A stretch of 64,000 nucleotides of DNA, taken from contig NZ_MDJS01000001.1 of the NCBI RefSeq assembly GCF_001705515.1, positions 868,001 to 932,000 on the forward strand, given 5' to 3'. The position numbers and the translations under genes were made by a program. Source of the stretch: Mucilaginibacter sp. PPCGB 2223 (GTDB lineage Bacteria; Bacteroidota; Bacteroidia; Sphingobacteriales; Sphingobacteriaceae). The notes below the pieces were generated by a model. The model worked only from the letters and a program-made list of their open reading frames with translations. It searched no databases and was not told the origin of the DNA. Below, piece after piece: positions 6,864 through 15,151 of the stretch; the stretch's first letter is position 1, and the number at the start of each line of letters is the position of its first letter.

Positions 6864-7934
6864 CTAATCCTGATAAGCTTTACTCAAAAGCGTAAGTATC
6901 CTGAAATATTCCGGTATGGTCGTATTCCTTTCATAGACCGCTTTGGTCTTAATAGCAATTACTAAGTCAAGTTTAGGTAATACCGTGATAAAGTTCCCAT
7001 AGGAACCTTGGGCAGTATAAGCACCTTCAAATGGCCCGGTGTTGTAGGGAGCACCTAATGTCCACCATAAATAGGCATAGCCAAAGGAATAATATTCGTC
7101 CTTATTTTCACGTGCCTGTTTATTGCTGGTAACCTCTGTGGTGATCTTTTGCACCCAGTCGGCAGGGATCACCTGTTTGTCTTTCCATTTTCCATTGCGC
7201 AGCATCAGATAGCCAAGCCTCGCCATATCTTCGGCAGAAAACCACATGTGGTAAGGTAAATATCTGGATTGGGTAGTGTCTCCCCGGGGTTTTTCCTGCG
7301 CATTCAAATCCCAGTCCTGCATTTGCAGGGGTTTGGCCAACATACTATCAACCAGCAGGTGAATTTCTTTGCCCGCAGCTTGCTCTAAAATATAGCCTGC
7401 CAGGTTAAAGTCCCAATTACTGTATAACCAAAATGTGCCTGGTTTTTTGCTGCCGCGTTTTGGTGCCAGGTAAAGCGCATCTCCGCCATTGCTTGCCGGA
7501 TGAAAAATGCCGGAGCGCGCAGTAAGGATATCGTCGATCGTGGCAGTCTTTTCTATAGGAAGCAAGCCGCCGATATCATCGATGCCAAGTTGCCCGATCG
7601 TTGTTTTGAGATCGATCTTGCCACTTTCGATAAAAGGGCCATAAAGCATAGCACAGACACTTTTGCGGCATGAAGCGATATAACTAAGCTCTTTCAGGTC
7701 GCCATATTCAAAAATTTGCTTGCCTCCGTCAATGACCGTCATCCCGGTTATGTGCGTGCTGTCAGTAACATATTTCAGTAACGCAGCCATATGCTTGTTA
7801 TCCCAATGAATGGAATCAACTGTCTTTTCCCATTTGACACCCGGATAAATAATTGTTTTTTTCGATTGCGCTTTTGCAGCGCAGACAAATCCTGTCAACA
7901 GCAGAACTGTAATCAGTAGTTTTAAATTTTTCAT
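6864..7934 (-). CDS. Secreted beta-lactamase-fold serine hydrolase
   Basis: A 356-residue exported protein: signal peptide MKNLKLLITVLLLTGFVCAAKAQ, then a class C beta-lactamase/PBP-like domain. The active-site SxxK is SCRK (Ser88, Lys91). The second motif is LYSNWD (Tyr-x-Asn). The nearest relatives by pattern are the 6-aminohexanoate-dimer-hydrolase-like and esterase/D-aminopeptidase-like members, so antibiotic hydrolysis need not be its job. It is the last gene of a six-gene operon starting with an ECF sigma factor at 11894, ten bases after the preceding serine hydrolase. A role in peptide or cell-wall turnover at the surface is inferred from context. Confidence 0.9.
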   Translation of the reverse strand: MKNLKLLITVLLLTGFVCAAKAQSKKTIIYPGVKWEKTVDSIHWDNKHMAALLKYVTDSTHITGMTVIDGGKQIFEYGDLKELSYIASCRKSVCAMLYGPFIESGKIDLKTTIGQLGIDDIGGLLPIEKTATIDDILTARSGIFHPASNGGDALYLAPKRGSKKPGTFWLYSNWDFNLAGYILEQAAGKEIHLLVDSMLAKPLQMQDWDLNAQEKPRGDTTQSRYLPYHMWFSAEDMARLGYLMLRNGKWKDKQVIPADWVQKITTEVTSNKQARENKDEYYSFGYAYLWWTLGAPYNTGPFEGAYTAQGSYGNFITVLPKLDLVIAIKTKAVYERNTTIPEYFRILTLLSKAYQD

Positions 7935-7944
7935 GCTATTTAAA

Positions 7945-9069
7945 CTAATGCGCCATCATAAAGGCGGTTAGGTTATTGTTGAATATACTTCCTTTGTCAC
8001 AGTTGGTGAAAAACACAAAACCAGTTCTTCTGGCTTTTAAGTATTTAAAACCCGACTGAAAATCACCATTGTTGCCCCCATGTTCATAGATCGTTCCATA
8101 AACTGTTGGCATGATCGCAATTCCCAGGCCCCATGCCTTTTCACCACTGGTGAATGCGTCATCGGTTGGCGGTACCTTTACCTGTTCTTTCAGCATTTCG
8201 TCCAAACTGGTTTTACGGATACCTTTATGTTCCATCAGGGCAATCAGGAAACGCGCGTAATCCATTGATTCTGTATGCAAGCCCCCTGCTGCCCCGAACC
8301 AACTTGAATCCTGTTTCGGAAAGGATATGGGCCAGGGTCGTCCGATGCTTTTTCCTTTACTATGTCCACTAACTTTATGTTGGGTTATATAGCTGTTTCC
8401 GCTGAAGTAAAAGTGTTGGAGTCCGAACGGCCGGGAGACCTCTTGCTGATACAGCGTATTCAATGTTTTTAAATCAACATGGTTTAAATAGGCTACAACC
8501 TGAGCCAAATAATGATAACCTTCACCAGAATAGGCGAATTGGGTGCCGGGTGTAAATTTCAGCCAAAGATCGCCGTACTTGACGTGTAATGCTGAATCCG
8601 GTTTTTCAAAATAGCGCCAATTCGGGAACCCAGCCTGGTGGCTCAGCACCATCCGCGCAGTTATTAACTTGTAGCGTTTATCCTGCGCGATATCCGGATA
8701 AGGCAGGTAGCGATATAATGGGGTGTCCAAATTTAACTTGCCTTTCTCTGCCATTTGCATTACCCAATAGGTAAATGCTGTTTTGGACATCGACGCCGCC
8801 TCAAAGATAGAAGCGTCATTCACCGGCGTCCGGGTATTGACATCATTAATACCCCATGCTTTGTGATAAATAATTTTATTGTTGCTGATGAATGCAATGG
8901 ATAAAGCTGGCATTCCAAGAGAATCCATTTGTTGACTGATAAACCGCTCTAACCGTTTGACCGGCATATTTTGTCCGCTAAAAGTTTTTAGCTGTGCATT
9001 TGCCGGGTAAATTGTGCATGCCATCAGGCCAATAGCCAGCCAGTTATATATTTTTAAATCGCTTTTCAT
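7945..9069 (-). CDS. Secreted beta-lactamase-fold serine hydrolase
   Basis: A 374-residue protein from the ATG at 9069, one base after the upstream stop; an ATG at 9096 would extend it into the upstream gene and spoil the signal peptide. The N-terminus is moderately hydrophobic and ends PANAQ. The catalytic SxxK is SMSK (Ser93, Lys96). The second motif is FAYSGEGY (Tyr-Ser-Gly, a common variant). A late HGG box (EHGGNNGDF) corresponds to the KTG-equivalent motif. It differs from the neighbouring hydrolase at 6864-7934 in overall sequence, so the two are not a recent duplication. It is the fifth gene of the sigma/HEAT/DUF4097 operon. Confidence 0.9.
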   Translation of the reverse strand: MKSDLKIYNWLAIGLMACTIYPANAQLKTFSGQNMPVKRLERFISQQMDSLGMPALSIAFISNNKIIYHKAWGINDVNTRTPVNDASIFEAASMSKTAFTYWVMQMAEKGKLNLDTPLYRYLPYPDIAQDKRYKLITARMVLSHQAGFPNWRYFEKPDSALHVKYGDLWLKFTPGTQFAYSGEGYHYLAQVVAYLNHVDLKTLNTLYQQEVSRPFGLQHFYFSGNSYITQHKVSGHSKGKSIGRPWPISFPKQDSSWFGAAGGLHTESMDYARFLIALMEHKGIRKTSLDEMLKEQVKVPPTDDAFTSGEKAWGLGIAIMPTVYGTIYEHGGNNGDFQSGFKYLKARRTGFVFFTNCDKGSIFNNNLTAFMMAH

Positions 9070-9070
9070 G

Positions 9071-9784
9071 TTATTTTCTGATATAGATTTTGCCATAAGC
9101 AGATTTAAAAGTGTAAGCGGGACCTTGCCCTATTTCCGCGGTAATGGAATGGAAAAAATCCCGGTCGGCATGATCTGTCAGCTTCATAGGCAGATTGGTT
9201 AATATTTGGCCGTAATTGGTGATTGCCTGTAACTTGCCGGTACGGTTTGGTACGATGGTCGCATCTATACCGCCATAGGTCGCATCAATGGTAACCGGAG
9301 CCGCAAAATTCGTCAATTCGACCATCCCATAAAGTGACTTAATGGTTGTTGCGGCCTGTGCCGGTACTTTTACTTCTGCGACAATATCAATATCCATATC
9401 GGCAAAGGCTTGCTCCACACCACCGCTTTTCTGCGCTTCCAGGAATTCGGTTTTTGATTGGAAAAATGTTTTTTTTCCGTCACGAACAATAACATAACGG
9501 TGTGGCAATTGCTCTATGTTTTTAATGTGAGCGTTTATGGTTATTGCGCCATTGATGGTTTGCTCATCAAGTACAAATGCATTATCATTGGTACCGTTGT
9601 TTATTTTGACGCTGGCAATAACCGAGACCTCATTTTTTTCCCAGGTACTGATTTTTATTACTGGATAATCAAAGTTCAGATTTATCGGTTGCCCTGGCTG
9701 TACCGGATAAGATTTATTGATGGTTGTTTGCGCATTAGCACCAATGGAAAAGGCACAGCAAATGCCTATGAATAAATTTTTCAT
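9071..9784 (-). CDS. Secreted DUF4097-like protein (beta-solenoid type)
   Basis: A 237-residue exported protein: signal MKNLFIGICCAFSIGANAQ. The mature part has short alternating beta strands (IKISTWEKNEVSVIASVKI, then TIKSLYGMVELTNF, VTIDATYGGIDATI, LQAITNYGQILTNL), the repeat style of the DUF4097/putative-adhesin proteins. It ends SAYGKIYIRK, almost the same end as the neighbour at 9831-10574 (SAYGQIYLRR). The two proteins are paralogues in tandem. The stop is followed one base later by the serine hydrolase ATG. The function is unknown; surface or periplasmic exposure is inferred from the signal peptide. Confidence 0.8.
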   Translation of the reverse strand: MKNLFIGICCAFSIGANAQTTINKSYPVQPGQPINLNFDYPVIKISTWEKNEVSVIASVKINNGTNDNAFVLDEQTINGAITINAHIKNIEQLPHRYVIVRDGKKTFFQSKTEFLEAQKSGGVEQAFADMDIDIVAEVKVPAQAATTIKSLYGMVELTNFAAPVTIDATYGGIDATIVPNRTGKLQAITNYGQILTNLPMKLTDHADRDFFHSITAEIGQGPAYTFKSAYGKIYIRK

Positions 9785-9830
9785 GTTAAAAAGTTTAAAT
9801 AATAAATGAATGAATTGACTATAGCCTGCG

Positions 9831-10574
9831 CTATGGAGACCTGCGCAGGTAAATTTGTCCGTATGCGGAGCTCAGCTTAATATCGATGCCTCCGCCATTG
9901 ATCTTACCGTTCAGTTCGGTCAAACTTCCGGGTGCTGCGCTGTCGCGCACTATTTTAATTTCCGGCGCCGCCAGCAACTCGCCATGCGAACTGCTCAATT
10001 TGACATTGGCTTTTATATCAACCGGGACGCTAAGCTCGACGGTCGAGTAAATAGAAACGATGGATATCGGACCTTTAATGGGGCTGGTCAATTTAACCTC
10101 AATAGGCTCGTAAAGGGTCCGGACGATGATCGGCCCGCTGACATTTTCCAGGCTGACGGGATTATGGTCTGCGGAAATTTCAATTTCATTCTGCAGGTTC
10201 CTGAATTTTACAGGTCCTGCTGTTGCGATGGCATGACCTACAAAAGAAAGAATAACATTTTTAGGGACTAAGATCTTAATGTTAAGGTCATTATACGCTA
10301 CTTGATTCACCTCAACCGTTGAACCTTTTTCTACTACGCTGATACCCAGGCCGGTGTTATCAGTATAGGCTGAACCGTTGATGGCGTGTAACCCCCGGGC
10401 CCGGGCATCTTTGGTCAGTGAGCTGAAAATGATCTGCTTGCCTTCATAACCTTCGACGGTTACCGCGGAAAGGCTGATCATTAGCTTTCCATTGGCTTTA
10501 TTGATCTTATATTCCTGTGCCAGGACAAGATTTACAAAAAGGCTGAATACTAGGGTGATGAAATGCTTTTTCAT
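9831..10574 (-). CDS. Secreted DUF4097-like protein (beta-solenoid type)
   Basis: A 247-residue exported protein starting MKKHFITLVFSLFVNLVLAQ. The chosen ATG at 10574 shares its A with the upstream TAA (TAATG), which marks tight translational coupling; an ATG 13 codons earlier would lie within the upstream gene. The mature protein is a run of short strands (EIEISADHNPVSLENVSG, PISIVSIYSTVELSV, VKLSSSHGELLAAP) ending SSAYGQIYLRRSP. The YG near each strand turn is typical of DUF4097 repeats. It is the third gene of the ECF sigma operon. The shared C-terminus with 9071-9784 suggests a common capping or interaction surface. Confidence 0.8.
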   Translation of the reverse strand: MKKHFITLVFSLFVNLVLAQEYKINKANGKLMISLSAVTVEGYEGKQIIFSSLTKDARARGLHAINGSAYTDNTGLGISVVEKGSTVEVNQVAYNDLNIKILVPKNVILSFVGHAIATAGPVKFRNLQNEIEISADHNPVSLENVSGPIIVRTLYEPIEVKLTSPIKGPISIVSIYSTVELSVPVDIKANVKLSSSHGELLAAPEIKIVRDSAAPGSLTELNGKINGGGIDIKLSSAYGQIYLRRSP

Positions 10575-11359
10575 TATAATGTTTTTAGTTCCCGAATACC
10601 TGAATAGGCACAATCCTTGACGGCTTTATACGTATTCTCGTCATTAACCATTTTTTCCAGTTCTGTGAGAATGCCCGACTCTTTGATGCGTGTTAGCAGG
10701 TTAATCATCACGATCTGTACAATGGGGTCCTTTTGTTTTTTTAGAGAGCTGACCAGTTGTTTTCTTACCTGTTTTTCCTGGTAAAAGCGGGCAAGGCCAT
10801 CCAGTGCAGCTAACCGTACGTTAGTGTTCGGATCATTGTTTAAGGTTTGTACCAGCGCATTGACCACATCATTGTCTTTATTTTTCAATTGATCAAGGCT
10901 TGCGACCGCGTTGATCCGGCTTGCAGAAGACTCCATATTATGTAATCCGATAAAGATTACATGTTCCTTTAAGGGGGAGTTTTGTGCTTTAAGCCCGGCT
11001 GCAAGCACCTGTTTACGTTTTTTTAAATCATTGTCGACTGCTTCAAGAGTCCCTTCCGTCGCTAAGTCGCTTTTATGGGTTGCTTGTTCGGCTTTCGGAG
11101 GAATAATAGTTGTTTTAGCTGCTATTGCAACATTTTGTGCAGGTTTACGAAGCGTGAGAAAAGTGACAGCGCCGATGAGCAGGATCAGGGCTGCTGCGGC
11201 CCACCTGATAGCCCGGGATGAAATTAAAATACCGGCAGGCCGCTCTTTTTTGTCTGCATGCATTTGCGCCAGGATATGATCCAGCACATGGGGCGGGGGC
11301 ACTTTATTGTCGAGCGTATCCCGGTTCTTGTATATGAAATTTTCCAAATTATTTTTCAT
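10574..11359 (-). CDS. Membrane-anchored HEAT-repeat protein, probable anti-sigma factor
   Basis: A 261-residue protein with three parts: a cytoplasmic N-terminal ~50 residues (LENFIYKNRDTLDNKVPPPHVLDHILAQM), one transmembrane helix at about 51-70, and a C-terminal HEAT-repeat domain (SRINAVASLDQLKN, NVRLAALDGLARFY, IVQIVMINLLTRI). The topology and the 11-base overlap with the ECF sigma gene upstream make it the likely anti-sigma factor. It lacks the zinc-binding HxxxCxxC motif of ZAS-type anti-sigmas. The HEAT domain would lie outside the cytoplasmic membrane and could sense or bind the downstream secreted proteins; that is inference. Confidence 0.82.
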   Translation of the reverse strand: MKNNLENFIYKNRDTLDNKVPPPHVLDHILAQMHADKKERPAGILISSRAIRWAAAALILLIGAVTFLTLRKPAQNVAIAAKTTIIPPKAEQATHKSDLATEGTLEAVDNDLKKRKQVLAAGLKAQNSPLKEHVIFIGLHNMESSASRINAVASLDQLKNKDNDVVNALVQTLNNDPNTNVRLAALDGLARFYQEKQVRKQLVSSLKKQKDPIVQIVMINLLTRIKESGILTELEKMVNDENTYKAVKDCAYSGIRELKTL

Positions 11360-11894
11360 AATAACCTCCTTGTTTAAGGGTATTTAATATTTTTTGCTTA
11401 GCCCGGTGATATTGTGTTCTTACCGTTGTAGGTTCCAGGCCCAGCATTACTGCTATTTCAGCATGAGGTATATTTTCAATGGCAAACAAATTAAATATGG
11501 TGCGGTATCCGACGGGTAGTGTCGCTATAGCATTGTCTATCGCATCGATTGTAAATTCAAACAGTTCTTCATCAACTGGGTCAACGTCCATTTCAGAAAG
11601 CTGACCGACTTCCAGTTCCACAAACCTTAGTTTTCTTTTTCGGACAAGATCTATGGATTTATTGATAGCTATTCTTTTCACCCAGGCCCTGAATCCGCCG
11701 GTGCTTTTAAAACCTGCTATGCCCTGAAATGCTGCCACAAAACTATCCTGTAAAATATCCTCTGCTTCACCGGTATGATCGATCAGTCGTACTATTGAAT
11801 TATAAACCACGGTCGCATGTTGATGATATAGTTCAGTATAAGCTGTCGGTTTCCCGCGCTTGCACATGGCTATTAATTCTTCTTCTCTGACCAT
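11349..11894 (-). CDS. ECF-type RNA polymerase sigma factor
   Basis: A 181-residue ECF sigma factor. Region 2 reads TGEAEDILQDSFVAAFQGI and GGFRAWVKRIAINKSIDLVRKRK; region 4 reads LPVGYRTIFNLFAIE, then HAEIAVMLGLEPTTVRTQYHRAKQKI (the HTH that reads the -35 element). It starts at the ATG at 11894. It heads the operon sigma, HEAT membrane protein, two DUF4097-like proteins, two serine hydrolases. An ECF-like promoter at 11935-11962 suggests that it transcribes its own operon. An alternative is that the trigger is fed through the HEAT protein as an anti-sigma. Confidence 0.95.
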   Translation of the reverse strand: MVREEELIAMCKRGKPTAYTELYHQHATVVYNSIVRLIDHTGEAEDILQDSFVAAFQGIAGFKSTGGFRAWVKRIAINKSIDLVRKRKLRFVELEVGQLSEMDVDPVDEELFEFTIDAIDNAIATLPVGYRTIFNLFAIENIPHAEIAVMLGLEPTTVRTQYHRAKQKILNTLKQGGYYEK

Positions 11895-11934
11895 TTGTTG
11901 TAATCCGATGGCTTATATACTTTCTTTTACACTC

Positions 11935-11962
11935 TAATCGTAAAGACCTGAATAATGTTACA
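11935..11962 (-). promoter_or_regulatory. Candidate ECF-dependent autoregulatory promoter
   Basis: On the minus strand, TGTAAC (11957-11962), a 16-base spacer, then CGATTA (11935-11940). The AAC motif and CG-start -10 with 16-17 base spacing are typical of ECF sigma promoters. The housekeeping TAnnTTTG element is absent nearby. It lies about 45 bases upstream of the sigma gene. Confidence 0.4.
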
Positions 11963-12147
11963 ATAATTGTTTGCTTTTTTTAAAATAATTGAAAAAGCAC
12001 CTGTCATTAAAGCGACAGTTGTTCTTATGCACACTTAATATATCAGGTGATGCTACACGAAAAGTTTGGAATGCACTTTTCTATCTATTGTTGGGTTTTT
12101 ATATAGTAATTTATTAATACAACTAAAGTTAACTATTGAGCATAAAA

Positions 12148-12178
12148 AAGCCCATTGTTATATTTTAACAATGGGCTT
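12148..12178 (-). terminator. Terminator of tRNA-Ser
   Basis: A 13-base perfect stem (AAGCCCATTGTTA with TAACAATGGGCTT) and a five-base loop. On the minus strand it is followed by a T tract and lies 35 bases past the tRNA 3' end. The rest of the 11895-12212 gap holds only the ECF promoter. Confidence 0.85.
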
Positions 12179-12212
12179 AAAATCTTTCGCAACTTGCGAG
12201 TACCTTGCTCAG

Positions 12213-12297
12213 CGGAGAGTTAGGGATTCGAACCCCAGGACCTGTTACAGTCAACAGTTTTCAAGACTGCCGCAATCGACCACTCTGCCAACTCTCC
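12213..12297 (-). tRNA. tRNA-Ser (anticodon TGA)
   Basis: An 85-base class II tRNA. The acceptor arm is GGAGAGT paired with ACTCTCC, the discriminator base is G, the anticodon stem-loop is CAGTCTTGAAAACTG with anticodon TGA, and there is a long variable arm before the GGTTCGAAYCC-type T arm. The 3' CCA is not encoded. Gene orientation matches the terminator at 12148-12178. It reads UCA and, through wobble, other UCN codons. Confidence 0.95.
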
Positions 12298-12399
12298 GGG
12301 GGCAAAAGTACAAAACCACGGTGAATTGGCAAATTTGATTTTATCTTTTTTAAACAGGTGTTTAAACACCTGCATTACAGTATGTTTATTAAGCAACTG

Positions 12400-13365
12400 T
12401 TAAGTTTTTGACGAGCGGAAAGTGTTAAACTTAGGCTTGACAATCTTCACAGTACGTTTCGAAAGATCGATACTGGCGTTAAGTTCGAAGCCAAGCAGTA
12501 CGATCATAGAGTTAAAATACAGCCAGATCATCACCACGATCAATGTACCGATGGAGCCATATATTTTGTTATAGGCCGAGAAATTGTTGATATAAAAAGA
12601 AAAGCCTAAAGAAGTTAGTATGGCCAGGAAAGTAGCCATAATAGAGCCGGGGGTCATAAACTTCCATCGCAGCTTATGTGCAGGGCCGTAGCGGTATAGT
12701 ATAGAAACGGTTAGCCAGTATAAAACAATCACAATCAGCCAGCGCGACAGCGTGATGAGGTAGATCCAAAGCCGGCTGTTGGAATTAAATGCAAACTGGA
12801 TATAGCCGATAACGCTCTGACTGATAACCATGATAATAATGGCAACAAAGAGCGATAAGGAGATCAATACAGTGAGCACCAGTGCTATCCAGCGGCGGCG
12901 ATACCAACTCCGTGTTTCCTGAATAAGCGACGATTTATTAAACTCCCTCATCAGTTTGTTAACGCCGTTGGTGGCAAACAGCATAGCTGATAAAAAACCG
13001 GTTGAAAGCAAACTCAGGTTCTGCTTTTTTACCACATCCTCGATAGTCGACCGGAAGGCTACATAGGCATTATTCGGCAGGATCAGTTGTAACAAGTCCA
13101 GAAGGTTTTTCTGGAAATGATCGAACGGTACGTAGGGGATAAGCGTGAACAGAAAAATGATGCCCGGAAATATGGCCAGTAAAAAGCTGTAAGCTAAAGA
13201 TGATGCCTTGTTAACCAGCGAATACTGTTTTACTTCGGCAAAAAAGAAAGACGCTACCGTGTATACGGGCAACGGACGGAAACCTGGGATGATGATAACC
13301 TTCAGCCAGTCTAAAAAATACTGATAGAATTTAAATCTTAATAAAAACCGGTGCAGCCAATCCAT
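12400..13365 (-). CDS. YihY/BrkB-family inner membrane protein
   Basis: A 321-residue polytopic membrane protein of the YihY/virulence-factor-BrkB family (once mislabelled ribonuclease BN). About six hydrophobic helices are visible, and it contains the family blocks SLAYSFLLAIFPGIIFLFTLIPYVP near residue 60 and GSIGTLIVVMIWLYFNSMIVLLGFELNA near the end. The precise transport or envelope role is not established. It follows the thioesterase by ten bases and closes the minus-strand envelope cluster that starts at 15916. tRNA-Ser lies downstream. Confidence 0.92.
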   Translation of the reverse strand: MDWLHRFLLRFKFYQYFLDWLKVIIIPGFRPLPVYTVASFFFAEVKQYSLVNKASSLAYSFLLAIFPGIIFLFTLIPYVPFDHFQKNLLDLLQLILPNNAYVAFRSTIEDVVKKQNLSLLSTGFLSAMLFATNGVNKLMREFNKSSLIQETRSWYRRRWIALVLTVLISLSLFVAIIIMVISQSVIGYIQFAFNSNSRLWIYLITLSRWLIVIVLYWLTVSILYRYGPAHKLRWKFMTPGSIMATFLAILTSLGFSFYINNFSAYNKIYGSIGTLIVVMIWLYFNSMIVLLGFELNASIDLSKRTVKIVKPKFNTFRSSKT

Positions 13366-13375
13366 TTACCCAAAC

Positions 13376-13783
13376 TTACGCAAAATACGGGCGCATTTTA
13401 TCTAAAAAATATTGCGGGGCCATGCAGGGGCGTTTGGTCTTCATATCTACAAATACCATGAGGGTTTCGCCCACGTTGATCAGTTCGCCCTGTTCGTTGG
13501 ATAATTCGTATTTGAAATGGATGCGCACCCCGGGCATGGTTTCCATAATTACTTTAATGCTGATCTCCTCATCGTACAACGCTGGTTTAATGTAGCGGCA
13601 TTTTAACTCAAGTACCGGCATCATCACACCAAACTCTTCCATACCTCGGTAGGTGAGGCCGAGGCTGCGGAGCATCTCCACACGTCCAACTTCGTAGAAC
13701 TGGGCATAATTGCCGTAATACATATAGCCCATCTGGTCGGTTTCGCCGTAGCGTACACGCAGTTTTGTAGTGTTGACAAACAT
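13376..13783 (-). CDS. Acyl-CoA thioesterase, YbgC/FadM family
   Basis: A 135-residue single hotdog-fold protein. The N-terminal motif RYGETDQMGYMYYGNYAQFYEVGRVEML matches the 4-hydroxybenzoyl-CoA/YbgC family; the Asp in the ETD-type loop is the usual catalytic residue. The body has IHFKYELSNEQGELINVGETLMVFVD, the central hotdog strands. YbgC-type enzymes hydrolyse short- or long-chain acyl-CoA and in many Gram-negatives lie near envelope genes. The start overlaps the stop of the MltG gene by one base at 13783. The exact acyl preference is not readable from the sequence. Confidence 0.92.
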   Translation of the reverse strand: MFVNTTKLRVRYGETDQMGYMYYGNYAQFYEVGRVEMLRSLGLTYRGMEEFGVMMPVLELKCRYIKPALYDEEISIKVIMETMPGVRIHFKYELSNEQGELINVGETLMVFVDMKTKRPCMAPQYFLDKMRPYFA

Positions 13784-14835
13784 CAGTGTTTGATATTGCG
13801 TTTGTTGAGCGCTTCCTGGAACGCACGTGCATTGATCTGGTGCTGAGCCGGCGTAGCAGCAAAATTAGTATAACCAGAAAAATCGGGTTTGGCGCACATG
13901 TAAAGGTAATCGTGATGCTGATAATCCAATACCGAATTGATAGCGTTAAGCGACGGCATCATGATAGGGCCTGGCGGCAGACCGGTATACATATAAGTAT
14001 TATATGGCGAGTTGGTAGCCAGTTGGTGCTTTAATACCCGGTGGATGCTGAAATCGTGCAGGGCGAAGATCACGGTCGGGTCGGCTTCGAGCTTCATGCC
14101 TTTTTTCATCCGGTTAAGGTATAGGCCTGCTATGGTCGGCATTTCGCTGTCGTGTAAAGCTTCGGCATCCACGATCGAGGCCAAGATGGTTACCTTAATA
14201 GGGTTCAGTTTAATTTCGGATGCTTTTAACTTTCTTTCCGGTGTCCAGAACTTTTGGTATTCGCCGAAAAGTTTGCTGAATATTTTACGCGGCGAACTGT
14301 TCCACTTAAACTCGTAAGTGTTAGGCAAGATCATGGTGTACACGTTTTCAGGCGTAAAGCCGAACTGCTGTACGTATGCTGATGAATCCAGTAAATGAAT
14401 AATCGATGCCGAATCGGCTTCAAGCTTTTTCGACATAAAGCCGGCAAAATCCTCTTTAAGCCGCAGGTTTTTGATGGCGATGGTCACCGGTTCCTGCGTG
14501 CCTGATTTGAGCATGTTGATCAGCTTGCGGTTGCTCATCCCTTCGTGCAGATGGTAGCGGCCGGGCTTAACGTTATTGATATAATGCATGCTGATGGCCG
14601 CATCCCTGAATGATACGCTGTCTCGCAACATACCTTCTTTATTCATATCGGCATAAACATCGTTAAAAGTAGCACCTGTATGGATGTATAAATATTCCTG
14701 TTTGCCGGTTACGTTAGGCCCGAAATAGCGCAGGTAGTAAAATATACCTGTGCCTGCCAGTGCCACAATAATGATAAGCACCAGGGCTATGATAAACTTA
14801 CGGCCTCCGCCGGAGCTGTTTTTCTTTCCAGTCAT
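13783..14835 (-). CDS. mltG: Endolytic murein transglycosylase MltG
   Basis: A 350-residue YceG-like protein with an N-terminal TM helix at about 15-35 (FIIALVLIIIVALAGTGIFYYL) and a LysM-like subdomain before the catalytic region. The catalytic region reads TILASIVDAEALHDSEMPTIAGLYLNRMKKGMKLEADPTVIFAL, the family signature around the active-site glutamate; the E. coli protein has IVEKE where this has IVDAE. Later come NSPYNTYMYTGLPPGPI and AATPAQH-type blocks. MltG cuts nascent glycan strands and sets their length at the outer face of the inner membrane. It lies between the rhodanese and thioesterase genes in the envelope cluster. Confidence 0.95.
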   Translation of the reverse strand: MTGKKNSSGGGRKFIIALVLIIIVALAGTGIFYYLRYFGPNVTGKQEYLYIHTGATFNDVYADMNKEGMLRDSVSFRDAAISMHYINNVKPGRYHLHEGMSNRKLINMLKSGTQEPVTIAIKNLRLKEDFAGFMSKKLEADSASIIHLLDSSAYVQQFGFTPENVYTMILPNTYEFKWNSSPRKIFSKLFGEYQKFWTPERKLKASEIKLNPIKVTILASIVDAEALHDSEMPTIAGLYLNRMKKGMKLEADPTVIFALHDFSIHRVLKHQLATNSPYNTYMYTGLPPGPIMMPSLNAINSVLDYQHHDYLYMCAKPDFSGYTNFAATPAQHQINARAFQEALNKRNIKH

Positions 14836-14843
14836 AATCTGTA

Positions 14844-15149
14844 TTAAATGCTTGTATTCAGTCGTTGAAGTGCGATTAAACCGCCCTTCAGATTTCGTAC
14901 GTTGGTATAACCGTTTTGCTGTAATATCTGTTTACCGGTATTGCTGCGCAGCCCGATCTTACACATCACGATAATTTCTTCGTCCCGGTCCCATTCCAGG
15001 TCATCGAAACTGGTTGCTAAACGGCCAAGGGGGATGTTTATTGCACCGGTGTTAAAGGTGTGGTATTCCAGCTCGTCGCGCACATCCAGCAAATGCAGGT
15101 GTTCGCCGGCATCTAACCGCTGCTTCAATTCGTCGGCAGTGATATCCAT
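14844..15149 (-). CDS. Rhodanese-like domain protein
   Basis: A 101-residue single rhodanese domain. It begins MDITADELKQRLDAGEHLHLLDVRDELEYHTFNTGAINIPL, the CH2A-type box, and carries the active-site loop EIIVMCKIGLRSNTG with the catalytic Cys. Such one-domain rhodaneses transfer sulfane sulfur or act as carriers; no partner is evident. It starts two bases after the PASTA gene's stop and sits upstream of mltG, so it is co-transcribed with envelope genes. No signal peptide is present, so it is cytoplasmic. Confidence 0.93.
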   Translation of the reverse strand: MDITADELKQRLDAGEHLHLLDVRDELEYHTFNTGAINIPLGRLATSFDDLEWDRDEEIIVMCKIGLRSNTGKQILQQNGYTNVRNLKGGLIALQRLNTSI

Positions 15150-15151
15150 CC

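Noticed and set aside
12066..12338. Plus-strand open frame of 90 residues
   Set aside because: It runs antisense through the tRNA-Ser gene and its terminator, and is a chance frame.
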